NCBI GenBank assembly: GCA_003646405.1
Contig: QNFR01000010.1
Span: 1 to 38,943 of the forward strand
Direction: 5' to 3'
Origin: Gammaproteobacteria bacterium
Lineage (GTDB): Bacteria > Pseudomonadota > Gammaproteobacteria > Pseudomonadales > Halieaceae
DNA: 38,943 nt
Positions 7,853 through 15,868 of the stretch are shown piece after piece. The stretch's first letter is position 1. Every line of letters starts with the position of its first letter. The notes beneath the pieces are model-generated. The model was not told the DNA's origin. It saw only the letters and a list, made by a program, of their open reading frames with translations, and searched no databases. Both the position numbers and the translations under genes were made by a program.

Positions 7853-8785
7853 ATGCCTCAGTTTTACCTCATCCCTAAGAAACTCGCGCGCAAAGCGCCG
7901 GTTCTGGTATCCATAGCCCAGTGGTTGGAAGCGCTGGCGTTCCGCTTTATCTTCTGGATTATGCGCAAGCTCTCGCTGCAACGGGCCAGCCAGTTGTCGG
8001 CCTTTGCGTTCGGCCTGGTGGGGCCTTACGGGGACAAGGCCAGGAAAGCTAAAATCAATCTTGCCACCGCATTTCCGGATACCTCTGAACAGTGGCGCGT
8101 GCAGACGATACGGCAGATATTCCGGTCCCTGGGTGTCTCCGCGGCAGAGCTGATCAAATTGGAACAAATCTGGGACCAGCGGGATCAACGCCTTGAATAT
8201 GTGATACACCCCCAGGCCCGCGAACTAATGGCGTGCAAAGGGGCAGCCGTATTCGTGACCGCTCATGTGGGCCCCTGGCAAATCTCCCCCTTTGCGTCCA
8301 AAAATTTCGGCATCACCACCAGCACCATTTATGCACCCGAGTCCAATGCCATCGTAGCTAAACTGATGCTTGATCTGCGCAAGAGTTTCGGGGAAAAATT
8401 GATCGCCTCGGATGCCGGCGCACGCCCCTTGATCAAGGAATTGAGAGCGGGACGTAGTATCAATATGGCCATTGATACACGGCCGGACAGCGGCAAAATG
8501 GTGCCGTTTTTTGGCCGTGACGCCCTGACCAGCACCAGCGCGGCCAGGCTCGCCCTGCGCACAGGAGCGGCCCTGGTGCCGGGCAGGGCGGAGCGCCTTC
8601 CGGGCGGGCGCTTTCGCATTACCATGTACGACCCAATCATCTGCCCCAACCCCGATGCGCCAATCGACGAACAGGCGCTGGCCCTGACTGAGCTTATCTA
8701 TCGCCACTTTGAAGACTGGATTCGGGAAGACCCCGGGCAGTGGATCTGTCTGAAACGGCGCTGGCCCAAGGCCCACAAGCTTTGA
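7853..8785 (+). CDS. HtrB/LpxL-family acyltransferase 2 (variant catalytic motif)
   Basis: A 310-residue paralog of the first acyltransferase in this operon, with a hydrophobic N-terminal part (around 19-36), the KINLATAFP block (67-75), and DTRPDSGKMVPFFGRDA near residue 206. The expected catalytic H-x4-D/E reads H138-VGPW-Q143, so the acidic partner is glutamine here. Either this clade uses a variant charge relay or the protein has a different or reduced activity. The ATG at 7853 follows the hydroxylase stop by 10 bases with only a weak ribosome binding site, so translation is probably coupled. Two acyltransferases in one operon suggest two acylation steps on one acceptor (inference). Confidence 0.82.
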   Translation: MPQFYLIPKKLARKAPVLVSIAQWLEALAFRFIFWIMRKLSLQRASQLSAFAFGLVGPYGDKARKAKINLATAFPDTSEQWRVQTIRQIFRSLGVSAAELIKLEQIWDQRDQRLEYVIHPQARELMACKGAAVFVTAHVGPWQISPFASKNFGITTSTIYAPESNAIVAKLMLDLRKSFGEKLIASDAGARPLIKELRAGRSINMAIDTRPDSGKMVPFFGRDALTSTSAARLALRTGAALVPGRAERLPGGRFRITMYDPIICPNPDAPIDEQALALTELIYRHFEDWIREDPGQWICLKRRWPKAHKL

Positions 8786-9771
8786 ACACAGCCGCCACCT
8801 CTGCACACACTCACAGTTCGCTCGCAGTCTGTATCTGTACCTTCAGGCGACCCGAGGGACTGCGGTGCCTGCTTAAGGGGCTCGATAAGCAGATATTCTC
8901 TGCCGTGCCAACCCCGTCCATTTGCCTGATCGTGGTCGATAATTCTCTGGAGGGGGATGCGTCCGAGGCCTGTCAAACGGGTGAGTGGGCCTGGCCGTTA
9001 CAGTACCTGCACGAGCCCCGACCCGGGATTTCCCATGCGCGCAATATGACACTGGCGGCGGTACCCGCGGGTACTGACTTTATCGCAATGATCGATGACG
9101 ATGAAATACCGGACCCCGACTGGCTGGACCAATTGCTGGATACTCAGCTGAAAAGCGGGGCGGATATAGTCGTCGGGCGTACCACACCGGTGTTTCCTGC
9201 GAAAACACCGAACTGGGTATCCGGCAGCGGTTTTTTCCCCAAGCCGCAAAATCCGGATACATTGCGTGAGTTGGACTCTGACCCACCGGCAGCGACCTGT
9301 AATGTACTGGTACGCGCCACCCTGTTCGACGACTCCGCGGCCTCTTTCGACACGGCATTGGCGCTGAGCGGAGGCGAGGACAAACTGCTGTTCCAGTCTT
9401 TTAAGTTGAGCGGCTACAAATTCGCCTGGGCCGCCAATGCGCACGTCAGGGAGTCGATCCCGGCCGAACGTGCCAACTTTATTTACATGTGGCGTGAATC
9501 CTACCGCCGAGGTTGCGTGAAATACTTTGTCAAGCGACGGCTTAAATCTCGCTCTGCGCTGCGTTCGTTATGGATTGCAATACGCTTGTCGGTGTACTCA
9601 TTGGGGCGTATAGGGCGCGATCTACTGGGCGCGATATTGGCTTGCCTGGGCCATCATGGGCACCGAGGCTGGGTGCCCCACGCATTGAACGTCGCTGACA
9701 GCCTGGGCACAATAGCAGGTGTGCTGCAGATCCCCAACCGACACTATCGCCCAAAGCGTTTTGAATGCTGA
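8782..9771 (+). CDS. Family 2 glycosyltransferase
   Basis: About 329 residues with a GT-A fold: LAVCICTFRRPEGL at the N-terminus, the metal-binding IDDDE after FIAM, and GGEDKLLF in the acceptor region. Inverting transferases of this family use a nucleotide sugar donor. The C-terminal part is basic (KRRLKSR) and includes possible amphipathic or membrane-associated stretches. The frame is open from GTG at 8740, inside the previous gene. TTG at 8782, overlapping the TGA of that gene (8783-8785), removes a non-homologous leader and is preferred, but either is possible. Its stop overlaps the start of the ligase-like gene by seven bases. It probably glycosylates the operon's lipid product. Confidence 0.85.
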   Translation: MNTAATSAHTHSSLAVCICTFRRPEGLRCLLKGLDKQIFSAVPTPSICLIVVDNSLEGDASEACQTGEWAWPLQYLHEPRPGISHARNMTLAAVPAGTDFIAMIDDDEIPDPDWLDQLLDTQLKSGADIVVGRTTPVFPAKTPNWVSGSGFFPKPQNPDTLRELDSDPPAATCNVLVRATLFDDSAASFDTALALSGGEDKLLFQSFKLSGYKFAWAANAHVRESIPAERANFIYMWRESYRRGCVKYFVKRRLKSRSALRSLWIAIRLSVYSLGRIGRDLLGAILACLGHHGHRGWVPHALNVADSLGTIAGVLQIPNRHYRPKRFEC

Positions 9772-11015
9772 ACCTGTGCCGCCCCGATAGTGACCGCTAT
9801 TGGAGTTTGTCGAATCTGGTCTTCGTTACATATATCACATTCCTGGCGGGTTTCTACTTTGTGCCCAACGCCGTGGACCATTATAAATTCTACATCGCGG
9901 CAGTATTCTTTCCGGGCCTGCTGCTGCTACCTACCGCGCTGAAACAGGCCCGGCACAGTCTCATCTGGCTAAGCCTGCTCGCTTATCTTGGCTACATGCT
10001 CCTGAGCTCGCTGTGGAGCGATAACTTCTCTACTGCCATATTGTGGCGCGACGTCCGTTACACGGGCTATATACTCTCATTCACCCTGGTGACACTTTAT
10101 TTCTTCGAGCGCAACCGTCTACTGCCAACGGCCATCATGCAACTGGTCGCCCTGGTAGTGATCGTGGCGGCGGCGATCTCTATCGCCACATTCGAACCGG
10201 TGACTCAACAGCCCGCATCGCTGCATCAGCGTCTGGTCGGCCTGGGCACTACAGACAACCCGAACCCAAGTGCTTTCATATATGGCTTTTTCGCGGTGAT
10301 AGCCCTGGATTACGCGCACAAGTACTGGGGCGGGAAGTTAGCCTATGTCTATGCCGTAGGCTTTGCCACGATTTTTCTCTTCGTAATTTTGACCGAAAGC
10401 AATACTGGTCTGCTGGCGCTCACCGCCGCCTGCACATTGCTATTTCTTGTCGACAAGCGACGCGCCCTGCCCGCCCTGTTCATCGGTCTCGTACTTGGCC
10501 TGGTCACCGCCGCCTATCTGGCCTGGTCTATGGGGCTACTGAACGCAGCCATTGATGTCGGCTTCAGCAAACGCTTGCCGATTTGGCAACACGTAGTGGA
10601 GCAATGGCAAGCCGCACCTGTCTTTGGTCATGGCTACCAAAAGGTGATCGTACTGGCAGAAAATGGAACACCAAGTATCGTTAATTATGCCCATAGTGTT
10701 TTTCTCTCAACCCTGCGCGATGGCGGCCTGGTTGGCCTGTTCCTGCTGCTATTGGTCTACGGGTTCGCGTTGCGCTCAGCCCTGAGAACGGCCCTCGCAG
10801 ACCACAACCCGCTTTACCTTTGTCTGTTCGTGTTCGGCCTGGTCTGCGTTCTGGTCGATGTCGATCAAATTGTGACCCGGCCCCGGGAACTCTGGGTGAT
10901 ATTGTGGCTACCACTGGCCTGCCTGATGGCTTGCGAACTGGGTTTGACGGGGGAGAAAACCCCGGACACGAAGGACGCGGACGCGCGCGCAGATGACAAC
11001 CACAAGACGGATTAA
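9765..11015 (+). CDS. O-antigen ligase-like (Wzy_C) membrane protein
   Basis: A 416-residue polytopic inner-membrane protein with about ten or more hydrophobic segments and a periplasmic loop before the C-terminal helices. It contains the Wzy/WaaL-type region, including GHGYQKVIV and NYAHSVFLSTLRDGGLVG, where the histidine and the arginine/glycine block match O-antigen ligase family members. Such proteins polymerise or ligate undecaprenyl-linked glycans to an acceptor lipid. As the last gene of the operon it would complete transfer of a glycan to, or polymerisation on, the lipid made by the upstream genes (inference). ATG at 9765 overlaps the previous gene. Its TAA stop overlaps the convergent gene's stop in TTAA at 11012-11015. 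Confidence 0.8.
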   Translation: MLNLCRPDSDRYWSLSNLVFVTYITFLAGFYFVPNAVDHYKFYIAAVFFPGLLLLPTALKQARHSLIWLSLLAYLGYMLLSSLWSDNFSTAILWRDVRYTGYILSFTLVTLYFFERNRLLPTAIMQLVALVVIVAAAISIATFEPVTQQPASLHQRLVGLGTTDNPNPSAFIYGFFAVIALDYAHKYWGGKLAYVYAVGFATIFLFVILTESNTGLLALTAACTLLFLVDKRRALPALFIGLVLGLVTAAYLAWSMGLLNAAIDVGFSKRLPIWQHVVEQWQAAPVFGHGYQKVIVLAENGTPSIVNYAHSVFLSTLRDGGLVGLFLLLLVYGFALRSALRTALADHNPLYLCLFVFGLVCVLVDVDQIVTRPRELWVILWLPLACLMACELGLTGEKTPDTKDADARADDNHKTD

Positions 11016-12037
11016 ACCCGCCTGTCCAGCATGAATCCCGTTATGATATCCATAAGCCTGTCGGTGCAGGCAGATTGAGGTTCAGCAGGGTATTCGGAAA
11101 ACTCGGCATCGAACAGAGGTTCTTCTCCAAACCATCGCCGCGCCACAGCATTATTTGAAGCCAGGAAGCGGTGATAAAATTCTTGAGCTTCAGCAATTGT
11201 TGGTTGACAACTTTTTCCAGGCGCATTCTGCTCAAGATATTTGACCAGTGCTGAACGCAAACGCTTTGCCTCCGCCGTATCTTCGTGCATTAGCGCCTTA
11301 TTTACACTCAACAGCACTGCCTGCGCCTCAGAAGACAAGGCCACGTTACGGCTTACTGCCTTCACAGGATAATTGGCCTTCAGGCCAATTGCACGAAGAA
11401 AATCCTCGACAACATCGCCGCCAACAAAGTCTATTTTCGAGTATATACGGGGTCTAATAGAAGCTTCACCGAAAGCTTGAGACCAGCGGGACAATAGTGC
11501 TTCAAAATCGAAATAAGGCGGTAATACTTTTTTCTCCTCCATTGCTATATTCTGCGGCGGCAACAGTGCAGCCGGTGCATATCCCGCGCGCAACTCCTGA
11601 CTATAGCGACTGAGCGCCATCTTATCCTGACGTCGCAAATAGCAAATAATTTCAAATTCATCAAAGAGTGTCGACAAAAAAGCATGCAACTCCAGAACCT
11701 CGTCTGTCGTCAACAAACAAGAATGAAAATGCTCTGAAGAAATCAGGAATACACTGGCCGAACGCGCAGCTTTGCGTACCTCCCTGGATAACTTACCCAG
11801 TAATTTGGCTCTCCAGGACTTCCGTTTTTCAATACGGTCCAGGTTCATGCCTCTAATAAAATCATCTGACTTATGGAGGGACATGAATGCTGCCGGCAAA
11901 GCCCTGTTATTGCCTTTACCAGCAGAGGTGCAAATATGTATTCCATCACTATTGAGCCGGGAACGGTTTGTGTGCAAATACTTCTGAATAGACGTGGAAC
12001 CAGTTTTTTCCGTACCTATGTGTATGATACAACGCAT
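11012..12037 (-). CDS. Sulfotransferase-like protein
   Basis: A 341-residue protein opening with MRCIIHIGTEKTGSTSIQ, a P-loop-like 5'-phosphosulfate-binding motif (GTEKTGSTS, residues 8-16) of the sulfotransferase superfamily. A later ICYLRRQDKMALSRYSQEL segment resembles the 3'-phosphate-binding arginine/serine region. It would transfer sulfate from PAPS to a glycan hydroxyl. ATG at 12037 is chosen because it sits just before the motif; TTG at 12058 is in frame and would add seven residues, and AAGGA lies about 13 bases upstream of the ATG. Base composition looks more AT-rich than the operon it converges with, suggesting separate acquisition. The family call rests mainly on the P-loop. Confidence 0.65.
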   Translation of the reverse strand: MRCIIHIGTEKTGSTSIQKYLHTNRSRLNSDGIHICTSAGKGNNRALPAAFMSLHKSDDFIRGMNLDRIEKRKSWRAKLLGKLSREVRKAARSASVFLISSEHFHSCLLTTDEVLELHAFLSTLFDEFEIICYLRRQDKMALSRYSQELRAGYAPAALLPPQNIAMEEKKVLPPYFDFEALLSRWSQAFGEASIRPRIYSKIDFVGGDVVEDFLRAIGLKANYPVKAVSRNVALSSEAQAVLLSVNKALMHEDTAEAKRLRSALVKYLEQNAPGKSCQPTIAEAQEFYHRFLASNNAVARRWFGEEPLFDAEFSEYPAEPQSACTDRLMDIITGFMLDRRV

Positions 12038-12074
12038 GGAGTCGATAAAATCCTTCAACTGGACAGATTGGCAA

Positions 12075-12345
12075 TTACGTGACGTGTCCTTGAGGTTTTA
12101 GGGAACATTTCTCGCAAGCCAGACGCAGCCAGCGATACAGCGCATTGAGTTGCTCATCGGACAGATAACCATACACCACGACCTGCTCACTCCGGCGAGC
12201 CTCCACAACGTCGATGGGGTTAGAGCCAACGACATGTAGCTCGATATCCAGACGAGCTTGCGAAGTATAAATACCGTCCTGGAATTAAACCACCTATTTC
12301 ATCTTTTCTGACCTCCGGGCCATAGGGGCGCCCCTCTGCAATCGC
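12075..12345 (-). pseudogene. Frameshifted remnant of an unrecognised gene
   Basis: The minus strand has protein-like sequence in two adjoining frames. The upstream part reads ERYLAAIAEGRPYGPEV then EIGGLIPGRY. About ten codons later the sense continues one frame over as LDIELHVVGSNPIDVVE, EQVVVYGYLSDEQLNALYR and WLRLACEK, ending with TAA at 12075-12077. The two halves cannot be joined without a frameshift, and no start codon with a ribosome binding site is present. I do not recognise the family. It lies among other gene remnants. Confidence 0.45.
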
Positions 12346-12369
12346 TGCCAGGTAGCGCTCTACCTGGTC

Positions 12370-12510
12370 TTAGCACACCGAGTCGTGGCCTGCGCAGAGT
12401 GATCAGCCACGGCGACCTGGATCACAAGAACGGACTTTGGGATGCATCGGGTAAACCGACCATTATCGATTGGGAGTCCGCGATAAAACTGGACCCGACC
12501 CCGGTTGGCG
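12370..12510 (+). pseudogene. Fragment of an APH/choline kinase-family gene
   Basis: The plus strand reads LRRVISHGDLDHKNGLWD followed by ASGKPTIIDWESAIKLDP. This is the catalytic HGDLxxxN and metal-binding IDWE core of aminoglycoside phosphotransferase/choline kinase-fold enzymes. Only about 45 codons remain; the N-terminal lobe and the C-terminal helices are absent. The fragment runs directly into GDSL-hydrolase sequence in another frame near 12500, so a deletion fused two unrelated genes. Confidence 0.65.
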
Positions 12511-12927
12511 CAGCTATGGGCCGCAGGTTCGCGAGGAAACAAACTGCCTGGGCAAGCCGGTTGAATACCGTTACGATGCAGCCGGCGCGCGGTTGCACGA
12601 CGGATTCGATGCGCAGAAAACAGCAGTTCTCATAGTCGGCGATTTGTATACCAATGGCGATGAAGTCAATGACAATGAAACTTATCCGGCCAGACTTTCA
12701 AAACTGCTTGGTGTTTCGGTGGCTAATCACGGGGTAGAGGGCTATGGACCTACCCAGAGCCTGTTGCTTGGTGACGTCGCCGAGTCTCCGGGTGTCGATT
12801 GGATAAAATTTAATCTTTAGGAAGAGGGCTCTGATAATATCTGTCACCCCTCCCCCACGGGTATCAAACTATCGCTGCATACCTTACCGATTTTATGCGG
12901 AAGGGCAACGCCTGGCTGCCACCTTAG
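12505..12927 (+). pseudogene. Decayed SGNH/GDSL hydrolase gene
   Basis: The plus strand encodes YGPQVREETN, VEYRYDAAGARLHDGFD and then AVLIVGDLYTNGDEVNDNET followed by YPARLSKLLGVSVANHGVEG. This is block I of an SGNH hydrolase, in which the nucleophile serine of GDSY is leucine here. The frame then meets an early stop at 12818-12820. The last block resumes as DNICHPSPTG followed, after a small frameshift, by YQTIAAYLTDFMRKGN and a TAG at 12925-12927; this is the Asp-x-x-His catalytic block and C-terminus. Middle blocks II-III are missing. Loss of serine, an internal deletion and a frameshift show a dead gene. Intact relatives modify or de-esterify polysaccharides. Confidence 0.7.
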
Positions 12928-14236
12928 ATGGCCTACGAACGGCGTTTAACGGGTGAGAATCCACGGAAGTGGTGGCAGCGCGCACAGGAGGCTCGCCAAA
13001 GAATTGCCGATGATAGCCGTCCACCGCCCGCTCCAGCGAAAACTCGCGTCCCCGCTGACGTAGTTTGTCCCGCTGTGGCGCAATGGCCAGGGCCTCAAGA
13101 ATGGCATCGGCCAGGCTGTCGCTATCATCCACCGGCACCAGGATACCGTACTGCCCGTCATGGAGAATCTCAGATGGCCCACTCGGGCAGTCGGTACTCA
13201 CCACCGGACAACCGGCAAGGAGTGCCTCTATTAACACGTTGCCAAAGCCCTCGTAATCAGAGGACAGAACAAACACCCCCGCCGCCTTGAGATAGGGATA
13301 GGGGTTGGGCTGGTAACCCGGCAAGTCGATATCATCACCCACACCAAGATCCGCCGCCAGCGCCTGCAAACGCAGCCGGTGAACCATCTGGTCGCTGGAG
13401 GACTCGTCGCCCCCGATGATAACAAGGCGGGCGTCGATACGCTGTCGCACCTTCGCAAAAGCCTCGACCAGCAGGGGGAAGTTCTTCTGATCCACGAACC
13501 GACCAATGCTCAGGAGAACCGGGGCAGCGCCAGGCGTGAACCAGGGGTGCCGCAGCGGTTCCTCCATCACCTTGGCAAGCTCGGTGACATGCACCGGGTT
13601 ATAGACGACATGGAGCCGCTTGGGGTTGAGGCCGAGAAAAGCAGTGGCATCCTCGGCAACCCCCCGCGAGGAGGCAATGACACTGTCCGCTCGGGCATAG
13701 CAGTGCCGCAACAGTGGAATCATGTTGTGGAACTGCCCCTGGTCGAGTTTAACACCCTGCTTGTAACGGGTAGACATTGAGTTTTGGATGCCCAGGCAAA
13801 CCCGGGTTTCCACCCCGGCTAGCGCCACAGCCAGCACTGCGTTGATATTCGCCTTCGATAGAGTCGACAGAATCACTGCGGGACGCTGTAGCAGCAGATG
13901 GTCGCTTATGGCGCGAATAAAGCGGAAACTGCGGGGAACTTTGCGATTCGAAACAATGTAGGACAGTATTTTGGCGGCGACACCGCGATGAGAGCTGAGG
14001 GCTGTCCACAGCCCCGCCAGTAGCCGCGTAGGCGCCAACACGACCAGGTTGACCCCGTCGGGGATACTGTCGCATAACTCGCCGTGCATTTCACAGACCA
14101 ACAGATCAACGTCGTACCCCAGGGCCGAAAAGCCCGAAGCCAAACTGAGCATGACGCGCTCAGCACCGCCGCCTTTGAGATTATCCATCAGGAATGCGAT
14201 TCGTTGCGGCAGTACCTGATCTGTATCGAGCGTCAT
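12893..14236 (-). CDS. Family 4 glycosyltransferase
   Basis: A 447-residue retaining GT-B glycosyltransferase. The N-terminal acceptor domain begins RIAFLMDNLKGGGAERVML. The C-terminal donor domain contains LLSIGRFVDQKNFPLLVEAF and the E-x7-E motif in SSDYEGFGNVLIEALLAG. It would add a sugar to a lipid-linked glycan on the cytoplasmic face of the inner membrane. It is transcribed away from the second GT4 gene across a 341-bp gap. The last ten or so residues (about SKVAARRCPSA) are encoded antisense to the end of the dead GDSL gene, so the native C-terminus was probably replaced when the flanking DNA rearranged. The catalytic domains are complete. Confidence 0.88.
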   Translation of the reverse strand: MTLDTDQVLPQRIAFLMDNLKGGGAERVMLSLASGFSALGYDVDLLVCEMHGELCDSIPDGVNLVVLAPTRLLAGLWTALSSHRGVAAKILSYIVSNRKVPRSFRFIRAISDHLLLQRPAVILSTLSKANINAVLAVALAGVETRVCLGIQNSMSTRYKQGVKLDQGQFHNMIPLLRHCYARADSVIASSRGVAEDATAFLGLNPKRLHVVYNPVHVTELAKVMEEPLRHPWFTPGAAPVLLSIGRFVDQKNFPLLVEAFAKVRQRIDARLVIIGGDESSSDQMVHRLRLQALAADLGVGDDIDLPGYQPNPYPYLKAAGVFVLSSDYEGFGNVLIEALLAGCPVVSTDCPSGPSEILHDGQYGILVPVDDSDSLADAILEALAIAPQRDKLRQRGREFSLERAVDGYHRQFFGEPPVRAATTSVDSHPLNAVRRPSKVAARRCPSA

Positions 14237-14577
14237 TTTATAAATTCCCGTGCTACGAGTAAGTGCGAACGGGCTATTACCTCTGTGTCGCTCAACCTAA
14301 CCGCGAATTGTAAGCCACTCGTTTTTGCTCTTCAAGCCGCTTTCTTGTGCTGTTATGCAGCGGATGACTTTATTTTGCTCGGGGGAACGGCATAGATTTG
14401 CTCCAGGCTGCTAAGAGTCCAGTCCTTTTCGGATTGAAGGCGATCATATAGAATGCATTACTGGGAGTCTGTCGGACTTAACACTGTCTTACTGCGGACG
14501 GTTAAGTCCGACAGACTCCCAGGTTTCATTCACGGCTCACCGTTACTGCGCTGCTCTGAATCCAAGGAGAAACTCCA
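14237..14577. other. Divergent intergenic region between two GT4 genes
   Basis: This 341-bp gap should contain promoters for both glycosyltransferase genes. It holds one full copy of the 62-bp hairpin repeat at 14461-14522 and AAGGAG at 14564-14569, the ribosome binding site of the plus-strand gene. The remaining sequence is relatively AT-rich near 14237-14300 with no open frame I can support and no clear -35/-10 pair. Confidence 0.5.
14461..14522. repeat. 62-bp palindromic hairpin repeat, copy 1
   Basis: Two perfect 22-base arms, beginning CTGGGAGTCTG and ending CAGACTCCCAG, flank an 18-base loop containing ACTGCGGACG. The same structure and loop recur at 33314-33375, and a single arm at 3186-3207. 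This resembles a REP-like or very small non-autonomous element. There is no poly-T tract, but the stem could still act as an RNA hairpin in the leader of the downstream glycosyltransferase gene. Confidence 0.85.
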
Positions 14578-15852
14578 ATTTCGTCTACCAATGACAAGCG
14601 CACCAGACTGTGGCTCACTTCACCCCACTTTTACCCCACCTATGGGGGCGCCCAGAACCGTTATCGCAGCTATATCCCTGGATTTCTACAACGTGGCCTG
14701 GATGTGCACATCATGACAGGTACACCCCAGATTGGAGAGCGCAGTGAGGAGGATACGGAGGTAAACTGGTATCGAGCGGAGCCCGGGTCCTGGCTGCCGC
14801 AAACGACACTCGATGGCGTTCCTTTGGACCGTATACGCCTTCCGGACTGCAAAAAACGCTCTCGCACCCGGATCTACTATGACGCCCTTCTCGAAGTGTG
14901 CCAGCGCCCCTGCGATGGCCCGATGGTGGCACAACTGCTCACTAATATGCGGCCACAGGCACTACCCTGGGTACGCCGACTCAAAAACAGTGGTGTCGCC
15001 ACCCTGTACTCGGTCTCCCAGTTTCCGTCCTGGCCACAGAACCCCACCAAACGAATCTATCGGCGCCGTGGCTACCAGAAGGTCTATAACGCATTCGATG
15101 CCCTGGTCACCAACAGCGAGGCGATTGTGGAGTTCTTGCGGGAGATCGGCGTCACCACCCGCATCGAATACATTCCCAACGGCGTTAACCTGCAGCGTTT
15201 TCACCCGGCGCAATCAACACAGGAACTTGAAGCCCGCCTGATCCTGCGTGAGCGGCTCGGTATTCCTGTGGACCATCAGATCATTGCCGTGGTGGGTGCG
15301 GTCATGCCGCGCAAAAGTTCGGATCAGATTATCCAGGGGTGGCGCCTTGTGTTACCCCATTTCCCAAATACGCACCTGCTTTTCGTAGGACCCCGGGCCG
15401 ACACCCACGATCCAAAACTGAAAAAATTCGGCGGCAGGGTCACGCACCTGATCGAGACATCAGGCGCCGCCGACAGGGTGCACTTTACCGGCATTGTCGA
15501 CGATGTGGAATGCTACCTGCGCGCCAGCGATCTCTTTATTCTCGCCTCAAAACGGGAGGGCACACCCAACTCACTCCTGGAAGCTATGGCCACCGGTTTG
15601 CCTTCACTGTGCACTCCCTATATCGGAATGTCCACAGGCATCGGCCTGGCCGGGAAGCACTATCAACTGGTGGACCGCAACCCTGAAGCCATCGCCACAG
15701 CGCTTGCCAGCCTGTTGCAAAGCTCCGAGTTGAGAGCGACACAGGGGGACAGTGGGCGGGGCTACGTCGTTGACAATGCTGACCAGAACCTCAGCCTTGA
15801 CCGCTACGCAGAACTCTACCAGGAACTCGGTGCGGCGGCGCGGCGGCGCTAG
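14578..15852 (+). CDS. Family 4 glycosyltransferase with ATT start
   Basis: About 424 residues. The N-terminal strand LWLTSPHFYPTYGGAQNRY is the start of a GT4 acceptor domain. The donor domain shows IEYIPNGVNLQRF, VVGAVMPRKSSDQIIQGW and the E-x7-E motif REGTPNSLLEA. The frame is open from a TGA at 14557-14559 and contains no ATG, GTG or TTG before GTG at 14704, which would delete the first strand and the Gly-Gly loop. AAGGAG at 14564-14569 lies eight bases before ATT at 14578, so ATT is the likely initiator. The ATG at 14591 is out of frame. The amidotransferase gene follows by 16 bases and is probably co-transcribed. Confidence 0.85.
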   Translation: MSSTNDKRTRLWLTSPHFYPTYGGAQNRYRSYIPGFLQRGLDVHIMTGTPQIGERSEEDTEVNWYRAEPGSWLPQTTLDGVPLDRIRLPDCKKRSRTRIYYDALLEVCQRPCDGPMVAQLLTNMRPQALPWVRRLKNSGVATLYSVSQFPSWPQNPTKRIYRRRGYQKVYNAFDALVTNSEAIVEFLREIGVTTRIEYIPNGVNLQRFHPAQSTQELEARLILRERLGIPVDHQIIAVVGAVMPRKSSDQIIQGWRLVLPHFPNTHLLFVGPRADTHDPKLKKFGGRVTHLIETSGAADRVHFTGIVDDVECYLRASDLFILASKREGTPNSLLEAMATGLPSLCTPYIGMSTGIGLAGKHYQLVDRNPEAIATALASLLQSSELRATQGDSGRGYVVDNADQNLSLDRYAELYQELGAAARRR

Positions 15853-15868
15853 TACGGGGTACACTTAC

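Noticed and set aside
14461-14522. Rho-independent terminator
   Set aside because: The stem is strong but no T tract follows on either strand, and the same arms and loop occur elsewhere in the window as a repeat.
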